NCBI GenBank assembly: GCA_020849765.1
Contig: JADLAY010000024.1
Coordinates: 62,001-126,000, forward strand
Direction: 5' to 3'
Source of the DNA: Anaerolineae bacterium
Lineage (GTDB): Bacteria; Chloroflexota; Anaerolineae; Aggregatilineales; Phototrophicaceae
DNA length: 64,000 bases
The translations under genes were made by a program, and so were the position numbers. The notes below the pieces were generated by a model. That model saw only the letters and a program-made list of their open reading frames with translations. It was not told the DNA's origin and did not search any database. Of this stretch, positions 24,885 through 34,195 are shown in pieces. Every line of letters starts with the position of its first letter. Within the stretch, counting starts at the first letter, position 1.

Positions 24885-25214
24885 TTATTGTTGTCGTTTC
24901 GATTGGAGATACAGGTCGAAAGCAGCGCGCGCCATATCCGACAGCGTCAACTGCTCGCCGCGATCTTCGGCAGCGCGTTTCAACTTTTTCAATGCGAAAA
25001 TCTGGTCGTCGTAGAACTCGAAGCTGTAGCGCCGAGTGCGGCGGCGAACGGGGAGCATCTCCATCGTTCGTTCATCCGTGCGTACTTCCGAACGGATTAC
25101 CGTTCGTTCGCTATTCCGTTCGGATTCCGGCGCACTTGAGGATGCCTGGGGCGGCTCAACAGGTTTGTCTTTCGGCACAGGCTTTGGTTGGAGAAGGCTG
25201 CTGTAAGTACCCAT
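24885..25214 (-). CDS. Ribbon-helix-helix-like basic protein, probable partition or copy-control factor
   Basis: A 109-aa protein. The N-terminal 50 residues are disordered and Pro/Ser/Glu/Arg-rich, with a run of R-S/T-E-R units encoded by CGTTCG-type repeats. The C-terminal 55 residues (RRYSFEFYDDQIFALKKLKRAAE, LTLSDMARAAFDLYL) have the strand-helix-helix pattern of RHH DNA-binding domains. Its ATG overlaps the stop of the upstream ATPase by one base (TGATG), so the two are coupled. This resembles small ParB/CopG-like partners of plasmid ATPases; function is inferred. Confidence 0.6.
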   Translation of the reverse strand: MGTYSSLLQPKPVPKDKPVEPPQASSSAPESERNSERTVIRSEVRTDERTMEMLPVRRRTRRYSFEFYDDQIFALKKLKRAAEDRGEQLTLSDMARAAFDLYLQSKRQQ

Positions 25215-26020
25215 CAGATGTCATCGGCGGTCAATTCCGCTGCGGCGGCGTTGACCGTATCCCGATCCACTACATGACGTCCATCGACGGCGGTCTTGAT
25301 CAGGGCTTCGTTCGCCAGCTTGACCACCGGGCGGGGGACACCGCCAGTGATACGGTAGACCTCTGCCAGCGCATCATCGTCAAAGGGCAAGTTTCTGCCA
25401 CCCGCAACCGTCCAGCGAAACTGCATCATCTCGCGCGCCTGCTCCAGGTTAAAGGGCTTGAGTTTGGCGATGCTCATCCGGCTCTTGAGCGATTCCAACC
25501 GCTCCAGCCGGGGTTGTAGCTCTGGCTGTGCGAACAACGCAATCTGCACCAGGAACTCGGTGTTGGTGCTGAAGTTGAACAGGTGCTGGATCAGCAGCAA
25601 CATGTCGCGGGTCATGTTCTGCGCCTCGTCGATCAAGAGAATGCAGGCGATACCGTTCTGGTACTGCTCGACCAGGAATTCCTGGAAGTTCTTGAGCGAG
25701 CGGGCGTAGGCTCGGTCGGTCTTGACCTCGAATTCATCCATCACGAAGCGGAGAAAGGCGTTGGTTGAAGTCAGCTTGGGGGAGGGGACAAACACCACCT
25801 TCTTGGTCGCGTCGGCGGAAAACTCCTCGGCGATCCTGCGGGCGATGGTCGTCTTGCCCGTGCCGACCTGCGCCAGAAGATAGATCGGTCCCGCGCTCTG
25901 GCTGACGTAATAGACGATCTTCTGTTTGGCTTCCTGATGCTGTTCCGAGTACCAGAGGAAACGCGGGTCGGGGGTGACCCTGAAGGGGATCTCTGCCAAT
26001 CCGAAGTATTCTGCGTACAT
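25214..26020 (-). CDS. ExeA/TniB-type AAA ATPase
   Basis: A 268-aa ATPase. The N-terminus MYAEYFGLAEIPFRVTPDPRFLWYSEQHQEA is the hallmark of the ExeA/MshM family. Walker A is LLAQVGTGKTTIA and Walker B CILLIDEAQNM. A sensor region and a C-terminal helical lid (ITGGVPRPVVKLANEAL) complete the fold. Family members load or organise machinery in secretion, transposition (TniB-like) or plasmid maintenance. Here it heads a leftward unit with an RHH protein and a Rep-like protein, so maintenance or mobilisation of the island is the best guess. Confidence 0.8.
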   Translation of the reverse strand: MYAEYFGLAEIPFRVTPDPRFLWYSEQHQEAKQKIVYYVSQSAGPIYLLAQVGTGKTTIARRIAEEFSADATKKVVFVPSPKLTSTNAFLRFVMDEFEVKTDRAYARSLKNFQEFLVEQYQNGIACILLIDEAQNMTRDMLLLIQHLFNFSTNTEFLVQIALFAQPELQPRLERLESLKSRMSIAKLKPFNLEQAREMMQFRWTVAGGRNLPFDDDALAEVYRITGGVPRPVVKLANEALIKTAVDGRHVVDRDTVNAAAAELTADDI

Positions 26021-26413
26021 ATGAATGCACTATGACAGATGGGGGATATGCGTGTCAAGAGTTGCACGAAATCGGAAGATGAAGTTGGTCTAATTCGCAT
26101 CTATGGCGTGTGACGAAGCTAACAATCCTTCCCATCAAATCATTAAGTCAAATGAACTCTGTGTCGCGCCAAGCCGCCTCAAGGACCTTCCACGAGCGGC
26201 ATGGAATTGTAAGGGTTCAGATTCAACTCAACGAGGAACTTGACTCGACGAAAGGCACCATACCGGTCGGTGGTTTCGCCAGTCTGAGGCTCAAGATTGC
26301 GCTTTGGTTTTGTTTGCGTTTTGTACACTCTTTAATCCATTTTCATTTTCTTGTCTATGTCGATGTCATGTTATTATTGGTCCGCTTGCATCTCCACAGG
26401 CGAGGCTATTTGG
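26021..26413. other. Divergent AT-rich regulatory region
   Basis: No convincing gene; a 108-codon plus-strand frame here is of random composition. The stretch separates the leftward plasmid-like unit from the rightward defence operon and must hold both promoters. The last 100 bases are T-rich, with AGGCGAGG as the ribosome-binding site of the methylase at 26398-26405. Confidence 0.5.
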
Positions 26414-28534
26414 ATGGCAGATATCGATTTTGTTGAATCATCAGAAGACGATGAATCCACAACGCTTGATGAGGGCCAACTTTTCGACCTAGTTTCGGGC
26501 AATCCTGTTAAAGATAACCCCAGAGAACGCACGCTTCAATCGGTAGCACATTCTCTGATAAACGAATATGGCTTTGATCTTGCGCAGATCGAACGCGACC
26601 ACAGAATAGTCTATGAGGTGTACGTAGAGGATGGCAGAACCAAGAAGATTCGCCCCGTAGTGAGTATCGCAGTATTTCGGTCTGGCACTGAACATAGCGA
26701 TTCTGCAAACATTGTCCGAGTTTGCATGGTACAAACCCCGAAAACGAAATCCTCGGACCGTAAGAACGGGATCTCTCAACTTGAGGAGATTATGGGCGCG
26801 CTTCCCAACTGTGAGTATGGGCTGTGGAGCAACGGGACAGATCTAGTTTTCAAGCAGAAACTCACAGGTGACGGACGCTTGCAGCCAGATTATGTAGATT
26901 TGTATGATCTTCCGGGCGAAGGTGAAAATGCGTCAGATCTGGACAATCCAGCCCGTCAGGTAGGCCGTATCGCAACAGGAGACAACTTGCAGCGCACCTT
27001 CGCACGTATCCACGATTACATATTCGGGAATCAGGGTCTCAAAAAGGATGTAGCATTCTGGCAAATCCTGAATCTGTTCTTCTGCAAGATCCATGATGAA
27101 CGCACAACGGGTAGTCGTCGCTTCTGGGTGCGAGGGACAGAGCGCAATACCCGTGACGGACAGCGAGCGATTGCCGAACGGATCCGGTCGCTATTTGCAG
27201 AGGTAAAAGCTGATCACCGATATTCCAGAATTTTCACCGAACGGGATTCTATTGACCTTGATGACCGAGTGTTGGCGTTTGTTGTGGGCGAATTGAGCCG
27301 CTATAACCTGCTCGAGACTGACGTGGACATCAAGGGTGCTGCCTATGAGGAGATAACAGGAAGTGTGCTCAGGTCACAACGTGGACAATTCTTTACGCCC
27401 ACCAATGTGATTCGCCTGATGGTTGAAATGATCGACCCAGGCGAGGGCAAAGATCTCAGAGTACCCGACAATTGGCCGCGTATTCTCGACCCTGCCTGTG
27501 GCTCGGGACGTTTCTTGACCTATGCACTCGATCACGTTCGCAAGAAGCTTGCAGATCAACTTTATCCTGATGAACACGAGCTTATGCGCATTCACCGGCT
27601 CAACGGCGACAAGAAAGCACTGAAGATCGTCAGCGACTTTGCTGAGCAGTGTCTTTACGGTATCGACTTTGATCCCGATCTACGCCGAGCCGCTCGCATG
27701 AATATGATTCTCAACAACGATGGACACGGCAATATCTTCTCATTCAATTCGCTGGAATATCCGTTGAATGTCCCAGGCAACAAAGTCCAACTGCAAAATG
27801 AGTATCGCCGTGTTGACAAGAAAGACTGGCCGGACATTGCTCGAATGAAGCTCGAAGGCGATCTGGGGGAGTTCGACATCGTGTTCACTAATCCCCCCTT
27901 CGGCACGAAAATCCCAATTGATGATCCTGAAATACTGGAGCAATATGAGCTTGCACATTCATGGAGCCAGCATGACGACGGAAGTTGGACCAAGGAAGCC
28001 TCAATTCAAAGCAACGTTGCCCCGGAAATCCTATTCGTCGAACGATGTGTGCGATGGGTTAAACCGGGCACAGGCTGCGTAGCTGTTGTCCTTCCAGACG
28101 GCATATTGAGCAATCCCAACACCGAATACATTCGATATTGGATACTGAAGAACTGCCAAGTCCTTGCGAGTGTTGATTTGCCTGTAGAAGCTTTTTTGCC
28201 ACAGGTGGGTGTGCAATCCAGCCTACTATTTCTGAGAAGGAAAGCGCAGGAAGAGATCGATGCAGAAGCTTTGACGGTTATGCAGCCATATAGCGTCTTC
28301 ATGGCTGTCGCAGAGACCGTAGGACATGATCGGCGAGGAAACGATCTTTACCAACGTGATCTGGATGGCAGTGAAATCGTGTTTGTCGAACAACGTGAAG
28401 TTTTGCGTCGTCGAAGATCCGATCTGGTTGTAGATACTATACATGTACAGGAAAAGAGACTCGATGATGATTTGCCGCGCATCGCTGAAGCATATGGCGA
28501 TTACAGGAAGGGGCCTTCCTCTTGCGAGCTATAG
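26414..28534 (+). CDS. Type I-like N6-adenine DNA methyltransferase (HsdM/MAD2-like)
   Basis: A 706-aa protein starting at ATG 26414; an upstream in-frame ATG at 26351 adds 21 residues of no homology, while AGGCGAGG fits 26414. Residues about 30-150 resemble an HSDR_N-like fold (LINEYGFDLAQIERDHRIVYEVYVEDG) but lack an intact PD-(D/E)xK set. The methylase domain has the helical lead GQFFTPTNVIRLMVEMI, the SAM motif DPACGSG (Asp359) and the catalytic NPPF (Asn493), the latter two diagnostic of N6-adenine methylation. It overlaps the specificity gene by 13 bases. No HsdR subunit follows; instead come a kinase/ATPase and DptG/H-like genes, so methylation would mark self for a non-classical effector. 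Confidence 0.88.
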   Translation: MADIDFVESSEDDESTTLDEGQLFDLVSGNPVKDNPRERTLQSVAHSLINEYGFDLAQIERDHRIVYEVYVEDGRTKKIRPVVSIAVFRSGTEHSDSANIVRVCMVQTPKTKSSDRKNGISQLEEIMGALPNCEYGLWSNGTDLVFKQKLTGDGRLQPDYVDLYDLPGEGENASDLDNPARQVGRIATGDNLQRTFARIHDYIFGNQGLKKDVAFWQILNLFFCKIHDERTTGSRRFWVRGTERNTRDGQRAIAERIRSLFAEVKADHRYSRIFTERDSIDLDDRVLAFVVGELSRYNLLETDVDIKGAAYEEITGSVLRSQRGQFFTPTNVIRLMVEMIDPGEGKDLRVPDNWPRILDPACGSGRFLTYALDHVRKKLADQLYPDEHELMRIHRLNGDKKALKIVSDFAEQCLYGIDFDPDLRRAARMNMILNNDGHGNIFSFNSLEYPLNVPGNKVQLQNEYRRVDKKDWPDIARMKLEGDLGEFDIVFTNPPFGTKIPIDDPEILEQYELAHSWSQHDDGSWTKEASIQSNVAPEILFVERCVRWVKPGTGCVAVVLPDGILSNPNTEYIRYWILKNCQVLASVDLPVEAFLPQVGVQSSLLFLRRKAQEEIDAEALTVMQPYSVFMAVAETVGHDRRGNDLYQRDLDGSEIVFVEQREVLRRRRSDLVVDTIHVQEKRLDDDLPRIAEAYGDYRKGPSSCEL

Positions 28535-29934
28535 CAACATCATCAGATGAAATGTATGCACGCGGACATAGACTAGACGGTTATTACCACACAAGCGAGG
28601 GTGTTCAAGCGCTACAGTTTCTAAGGACATTCCCCAGAGATGCTGGAACAACCCCGCACGTTAGAGAATTGAGCGAAATATGCGCGCCAGGTGGCATATT
28701 TATCCCGAGTCGCTTCAAACGAATATTCGTCGACGACGACCAGTTTGGGTTTCCCTACATAACTGGCAGTTCAATATTGCAGATTGATCCGCTTCGCGGA
28801 TCCAAGATACTTTCAGAGCGCTTCACAAAAAGTCTGGACGAGTTAGCGCTGCAAGATGAAATGATCTTGGTAACCTGTTCCGGAACCATAGGTAACACGT
28901 GCTATGTTAATGCAACATTTCGAAATGCCGTAGGCTCGCCTGACATCCTGCGGATAGTAGCCAATGAAAGCGAAATTCCTCCTGGATACCTGTACATATT
29001 TCTCAACAGCCCACTTGGGAACGCACTGATCCAACAAAAAACCTACGGCGGTGTCATCCAACACATTGAGTCTCATCATGTCTTGGACTTACTAGTACCG
29101 CGCATCAGAAGTGATGTGGAAACGGCTATCCACAACCTAGCGAAGGAGGCTTCCAACCTTCGGGTGCGGGCCAATGACCTGGAAGACGCTGCAAGGAGAA
29201 GATTCCACGAAGAAGTTCTTGGTATCTCCTCGGATGACATTCATTGGGAACACAACAACGAACACGCTTTTGCGGTTGATGTGGCACAGCTTGAATTCAA
29301 ACATCACCGGCTGGATGCGTTTCACTACATAGGCTACGTGGCGGATGCACGTCTTGAACATGTGGTGTGGGATCGTCTGGAAACACTTGTGACCCCCAGT
29401 CTACCAGGTATGTTCAAACGTCCCTATGTTGCTAAGGGCGGTGTCCCCCTTCTTAGCGGGATGGATATGTACAATGCATATCCCAAACCTAGGATTTTCA
29501 TCTCCCCACAAATGCCCAATCTGGGAAAATACAGAGTACGGGCAGGTACAATACTCGTTCAGTGTAGCGGACAGAGATATGGATTGTTTGGGCGCCCCGT
29601 AATTCTTCCTACTCATCTTGACAATGTCGCCGTATCTCAACATATGGTTCGCATATATCCAAAGAACCCAAGTGATAGAGGATTCGTTTATATCTGGCTT
29701 TCGACTGGATTCGGAAGGCGGATGCTAATAAAGCAATCGTATGGTACCTCGATGGGTGAGCTATCAGAGCAGTCCATTCTTGATACGCTGGCGCCAGCGT
29801 GTTCAGAGGCTCTGCGTCACTCATTTGAGGTAGACGTTGCCGAGATCTGTGAGCTGCGCGAAAGAGCAAATGAATTCGAAGACGAGGCTCAACATATCTT
29901 GCTGGGGGAGCTTGGATGGCAGCCTGAAATGTAG
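28522..29934 (+). CDS. Type I restriction specificity subunit-like protein (HsdS/MAD3- or MAD5-like)
   Basis: A 470-aa protein with a TTG start at 28522 (AGGAAGGGG nine bases upstream) overlapping the methylase end. It has two target-recognition halves in tandem: FGFPYITGSSILQIDPLRGSKILSERF with MILVTCSGTIGN, and KGGVPLLSGMDMYNAYPKPRIFIS with TILVQCSGQRYGLFG. Each is followed by a coiled-coil stretch (AKEASNLRVRANDLEDAARRRF; ICELRERANEFEDEAQHIL), the type I HsdS layout. It should set the DNA sequence recognised by the methylase and perhaps by the effector. The recognition sequence cannot be predicted. Confidence 0.85.
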   Translation: MRAIATSSDEMYARGHRLDGYYHTSEGVQALQFLRTFPRDAGTTPHVRELSEICAPGGIFIPSRFKRIFVDDDQFGFPYITGSSILQIDPLRGSKILSERFTKSLDELALQDEMILVTCSGTIGNTCYVNATFRNAVGSPDILRIVANESEIPPGYLYIFLNSPLGNALIQQKTYGGVIQHIESHHVLDLLVPRIRSDVETAIHNLAKEASNLRVRANDLEDAARRRFHEEVLGISSDDIHWEHNNEHAFAVDVAQLEFKHHRLDAFHYIGYVADARLEHVVWDRLETLVTPSLPGMFKRPYVAKGGVPLLSGMDMYNAYPKPRIFISPQMPNLGKYRVRAGTILVQCSGQRYGLFGRPVILPTHLDNVAVSQHMVRIYPKNPSDRGFVYIWLSTGFGRRMLIKQSYGTSMGELSEQSILDTLAPACSEALRHSFEVDVAEICELRERANEFEDEAQHILLGELGWQPEM

Positions 29935-29965
29935 GACGAAGCTGAAAGATCTATAAGGACTTTCC

Positions 29966-32900
29966 ATGGCAAAACTCATCATGATTGGCGGCGCCCCTGT
30001 GAATGAAGGCGAGAAACTGGTTGTACAGCATCTTGAACAAGCGCTTCCGAATGCCTACACGCTCTTCCCGAATGTCGAGATCTATCAAAAGGGGAGTCCG
30101 CCATACGAGTATGATTTGATCGTCCTGGCTCCGCACGGAATCTACATCGTAGAAATCAAGTATTGGCGTGGTGGTATCCAAGGCGATGATCATTCCTGGC
30201 GTGTAGCTGGTCAGCATAATCGTCCCAATCCATTTGGTACTGCGAACAACAAAGCACGGGTGCTCAAATCGCGCCTACAGAGTGAATTACCGGCTCTTGC
30301 GGGAAATTTCTGGGTGCAAGCAGTCGTTGTCATTGCAGACGACCAAGGTATCCTTCAGATTAATGGCTCATCCAAAGATTGGATATGTCAGTTTCCGCAG
30401 GCGCCAGAGCTGCTCAAGGATGATCGGTTGATCAGAGGACGTGATTTGACGGCTTTTCGGCGTGCAATCGAAGCTGCCATCTCTAAGTTCGCCCAGGGGC
30501 GCCCGCTAGGTCCGCGCAAAATCGGCGACTATGAAATCATGGAGACGCTACTGCGCCGAGATCATGTCACAGAGTACCTGGCAAAGCACTCACTGATTCG
30601 AAATCAAAGACCAGTACGACTGCGTGTCTTCTCCTATAATCCGTATCTGCCAGAGGAACAACTCGACAAACGTTTGGAGATTATCCGACGGGAAGCCGAA
30701 GCCCTGCAGCGAATTGGTACCCATCCCAATCTGATCAACTTGCGCTCGTTTGCCACAGACCCCAATGACCCGAACTTGTTCTACTCGGTAACCGACTGGT
30801 CTGACGAAGGCACTTTGCGAGACATCATGAACGGAAGTGTGCCGCTCACCTTGGAGCGCAAGCTAGAAATCGCACATGGTATCGCTGCCGGTTTGAACTC
30901 TGCACATATGGCTGATGTGATTCACCGGGACATTCGTCCGGAGAACATCCTGATTTCAAAGACGGGGCAGCCGATCTTGATGAATTTCGACTACGCGCGT
31001 ATCGCTGTCACCGGCACAACTACAGTTGGCCCGATAGAGCTAGACCCAGACGTTCCCAGGGCATATATGGCACCAGAGCTATTGAATCCAGCAGCCGAGC
31101 CGACGCAGGCGACGGACATCTACGGTCTCGGCGTTATTTTGTTTGAAATGTTAACGGGCACTACTTTGTACGACTCGCCAGAAGAGGCTTTGGAGGAAAA
31201 TACTTCTGGTGGAGGACCTGGCGAGTTGGCCGATATTGACATCCCACAACGACTTAACGAACTTGTCCGTCTTATGACAAAGCCGTCTCAAAGCGACCGT
31301 ATCCAATCGTCGCAAGAGGTATGGGAGGAATTGGTCGCGATTCAGGACCTACCATCAAGTTCGGTACAACCTGGGCAAGTGCAGGTATTAGAATCACCAA
31401 AGAGTCAAGACCGTGATCCTTTTGAGTTTGAAGTCGGCGAAATCATCAATCGCAAGTATCAGGTTCAAAAGAAGCTACCTTCCGGTGGTGCAGGACAGGT
31501 TTACCAGGTCTATGACGAATTGCGCGACGAGATATTCGCTCTGAAGATATTCTTCAGAGGCATCCAGGATCTTCAGCGAGAGTTCAATGCTCTATTCAGT
31601 ATTCGCCACAGAAACATCGCCAGAGTACATGATTGGGGTGCGCTGCAACAAGATAGCCGGGTGTTTCTTGTGTCAGAATTCGTGGAGGGAGAGCCTATTA
31701 GCAACTTCACAAAGCCGGAGAGGCGGATCCCGGTGAGCGTAGTGGTTCAAATCATCGTTGATCTGCTCGACGCACTCGAGGCTATTCACCCTAAGGTTGA
31801 TCGTATTGAGGAATTGCGGGCGCGTCAATATGACGGTGAAGTCACACAGGAAGAGTTCAATGAGCTAGGCAATTTACAGTATCAAGGCTGGCTACACCGT
31901 GACATAAAGCCCGCCAATCTGATTCTGTCACCCAACGGCGTCAAGCTGATTGATTTCAACGTGGCCAGAGAAGCTCGCGAAGCAAGTATCACTTACACAG
32001 GTACACCAGGATACATGTTGCCGGACATTGGCACAACGAAGTGGAGTACGGATGCTGATTTATTTGCGGTCGGCGTGGTATTTTATGAACTCATTACAGG
32101 GCATCACCCATATCCTGACCGGCAACCGAGCCCACACGTCGAGCCCACTGATCCTCGGAATTATGTACCCAATCTTGAAGAGGAATTGGTAGGAATCATC
32201 CTCAACGCAACTTCGTGTCATCCCAATCGTCGCTATCGCAGCGCTCACAAGTTCCGCGAAGATCTCGTTGCGCTTGGAGGTGTTTACCTGTATGCCAGTC
32301 CGACCTATGACGGGGTAGATGCGTCATTAAACCTCGAGCCATGGGAAATTGGAAAGCCCAACTACAATCCTTACGTTACGCGTTTGCTCACCCTCTACAG
32401 TCAAGCACGACGCGATAACAGTGGCACTCGTGGTTTCGCCGACATCTCCAAAAAGACATATGTGAAGACAGGACTAGACAACTATCTTCAGCCTGTTGTA
32501 TTGGATGGTCAATTTAGATTGGTCATCATCACTGGCAATGCTGGCGATGGCAAGACCGCATTTATTAGGAATCTGGAACAGGTTGCGACCGAAGCTGGAT
32601 CTGTGATTCTTTATCCAACTCTAAATTCCAGTCAGTTTACTTTGGGCGAATTCGATTTCATTACCAATTATGATGGTTCTCAAGATGAGGGCGATGGAAG
32701 AGCAAATGATGTAGTCTTGAAGGAGTTTTTTGAACATTTCTCTGACAGCCAAATTCTTGCACATCTAGATGGAAGTACCGTACATATTATTGCAATCAAC
32801 AAGGGGCGTATCCTCGATTTCTTCATGGATGAGGACACAACAGCTGTCTTCGAAGAAATGTCCAGCGTCATCAGCGAGTATTTCGAGACAGGAGATGCAG

Positions 32901-34180
32901 AACAATTACCGGCCTGGATGACTGTGATTGACCTAAATCAGCGATCAGTTGTTGCGGGCGATCCAAAGCAAGAGATGAAATCGATTTTCGAACGTCAGCT
33001 GGAAGCTTTTTTGCAGCCAGAATTCTGGGAATCTTGCGAGGCCTGTGCAATTCGGAATAAGTGCTTCATAAAATACAATGTTGATACATTATCTGACTCT
33101 GCATCAGGTTATTCGGTACGAAAAAGAATTGAGACATTATTTGAAATAGTCCATCTTCGAAGGCAACTCCATATCACGATGCGGGATATGCGCTCTGCTC
33201 TCTCTTGGATGATATTTCGAGACCACGGCTGCGAAGATGTTGGCGAACTCATGAATCAAAAGACACGGATAGAGCACGAAGCATCACTTCTCTATCACAA
33301 TGCATTTGCGATAGAGGCCGCACCACCAGCAGGAAGCAACGACGATAGACTGGTGAGGTTATTACGACAGATTGACCCTGCAGAAGTTTCAAATCCTGGA
33401 ACCGATAGAGAGGTGAATTTTAAGCCAATCGAGAATATGAACCTGATGGGATTTGATAGGCGTAGTCGTCTCGTAGAAGCTGTATTGAATCGGTGGGAAC
33501 TGCCAAAAGGATGGGAAGCTGCGCGGTCATCAGAGATCTTGCACAGATACAAGCTAAGACACTCTTTCCTGAGAAGGCTTCTATACTTCGAACGTCTTGA
33601 CAGTGAGTGGGTTGACATGTTGCCATATGCGCAACTTGCTAACTTCAAGGCAATTGCCAACGGAAACAGCGAAGCCTTCGATATCGAAGCTCTGAAGACA
33701 CTGATTGTTAAAGGTATATCTATTGCGGAAGGGGCACGAAATCTAGCGTATGCTTCCGACTACGTCGGATTGTCCACTGAACGCGATCGACACGTAAAGA
33801 TAAAGACATTTCGATTGTTCCCAAAGAGTGATTTCAAGGTTCGTCTTCCATCGGTCGTTGAACATAGCTTCATCGAGTATTCCGCTGATCAAATCATCTT
33901 CTACCACGATCCGGTTGACTCGCTGCAGAGGATTCAGGGTGCCAGCCCGGCAGTATTACTTGTCTCGCTTGACTTACTTGAAATGCTGGATCAAATGACA
34001 AGGGGTTTTGTCCCTTCTCAAGATGACCTAAGTGGCGTCTTCGTGAACTTGACTATTTTCAAGAACGCTTTGGCGCATTTGCCGTTTAGACAGCTGCTTC
34101 TAACTCGTGATGATCGGAATTTCTATCAGATATTCCACACGGGCGTTGATACATTGAAGCTTGAGAAAATGGATGCGTGA
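29966..34180 (+). CDS. NERD nuclease / pseudokinase / Ser-Thr kinase / DptF-like ATPase fusion (MAD6-like)
   Basis: A 1404-aa fusion. Residues 1-130 are a NERD domain with an intact PD-(D/E)xK core (Asp50, Glu63, Lys65). Residues 190-460 are a first kinase fold with HRD (320-322), but the DFG Asp is Asn (N340-F-D) and no beta-3 Lys is evident, so it is probably a pseudokinase. Residues 495-770 are a second kinase with glycine loop GGAGQVY, Lys527, HRD 644-646 and DFN 663-665, probably active. The remainder is a P-loop ATPase (GNAGDGKT, Lys863) with a Cys cluster C1024/C1027/C1033; it resembles DptF of DNA-phosphorothioation restriction systems. NERD-kinase fusions occur as PglW in BREX/Pgl defence. 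It likely senses infection and controls the effector by phosphorylation. Confidence 0.8.
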   Translation: MAKLIMIGGAPVNEGEKLVVQHLEQALPNAYTLFPNVEIYQKGSPPYEYDLIVLAPHGIYIVEIKYWRGGIQGDDHSWRVAGQHNRPNPFGTANNKARVLKSRLQSELPALAGNFWVQAVVVIADDQGILQINGSSKDWICQFPQAPELLKDDRLIRGRDLTAFRRAIEAAISKFAQGRPLGPRKIGDYEIMETLLRRDHVTEYLAKHSLIRNQRPVRLRVFSYNPYLPEEQLDKRLEIIRREAEALQRIGTHPNLINLRSFATDPNDPNLFYSVTDWSDEGTLRDIMNGSVPLTLERKLEIAHGIAAGLNSAHMADVIHRDIRPENILISKTGQPILMNFDYARIAVTGTTTVGPIELDPDVPRAYMAPELLNPAAEPTQATDIYGLGVILFEMLTGTTLYDSPEEALEENTSGGGPGELADIDIPQRLNELVRLMTKPSQSDRIQSSQEVWEELVAIQDLPSSSVQPGQVQVLESPKSQDRDPFEFEVGEIINRKYQVQKKLPSGGAGQVYQVYDELRDEIFALKIFFRGIQDLQREFNALFSIRHRNIARVHDWGALQQDSRVFLVSEFVEGEPISNFTKPERRIPVSVVVQIIVDLLDALEAIHPKVDRIEELRARQYDGEVTQEEFNELGNLQYQGWLHRDIKPANLILSPNGVKLIDFNVAREAREASITYTGTPGYMLPDIGTTKWSTDADLFAVGVVFYELITGHHPYPDRQPSPHVEPTDPRNYVPNLEEELVGIILNATSCHPNRRYRSAHKFREDLVALGGVYLYASPTYDGVDASLNLEPWEIGKPNYNPYVTRLLTLYSQARRDNSGTRGFADISKKTYVKTGLDNYLQPVVLDGQFRLVIITGNAGDGKTAFIRNLEQVATEAGSVILYPTLNSSQFTLGEFDFITNYDGSQDEGDGRANDVVLKEFFEHFSDSQILAHLDGSTVHIIAINKGRILDFFMDEDTTAVFEEMSSVISEYFETGDAEQLPAWMTVIDLNQRSVVAGDPKQEMKSIFERQLEAFLQPEFWESCEACAIRNKCFIKYNVDTLSDSASGYSVRKRIETLFEIVHLRRQLHITMRDMRSALSWMIFRDHGCEDVGELMNQKTRIEHEASLLYHNAFAIEAAPPAGSNDDRLVRLLRQIDPAEVSNPGTDREVNFKPIENMNLMGFDRRSRLVEAVLNRWELPKGWEAARSSEILHRYKLRHSFLRRLLYFERLDSEWVDMLPYAQLANFKAIANGNSEAFDIEALKTLIVKGISIAEGARNLAYASDYVGLSTERDRHVKIKTFRLFPKSDFKVRLPSVVEHSFIEYSADQIIFYHDPVDSLQRIQGASPAVLLVSLDLLEMLDQMTRGFVPSQDDLSGVFVNLTIFKNALAHLPFRQLLLTRDDRNFYQIFHTGVDTLKLEKMDA

Positions 34181-34195
34181 AGGATCAGATACCAA

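Noticed and set aside
26110..26436. 108-codon plus-strand frame before the methylase
   Set aside because: Random composition, no ribosome-binding site; probably promoter region.
26414..29934. Ordinary type I restriction-modification system
   Set aside because: Methylase and S subunit fit, but no HsdR translocase follows; the next genes are kinase/ATPase and DptG/H-like.
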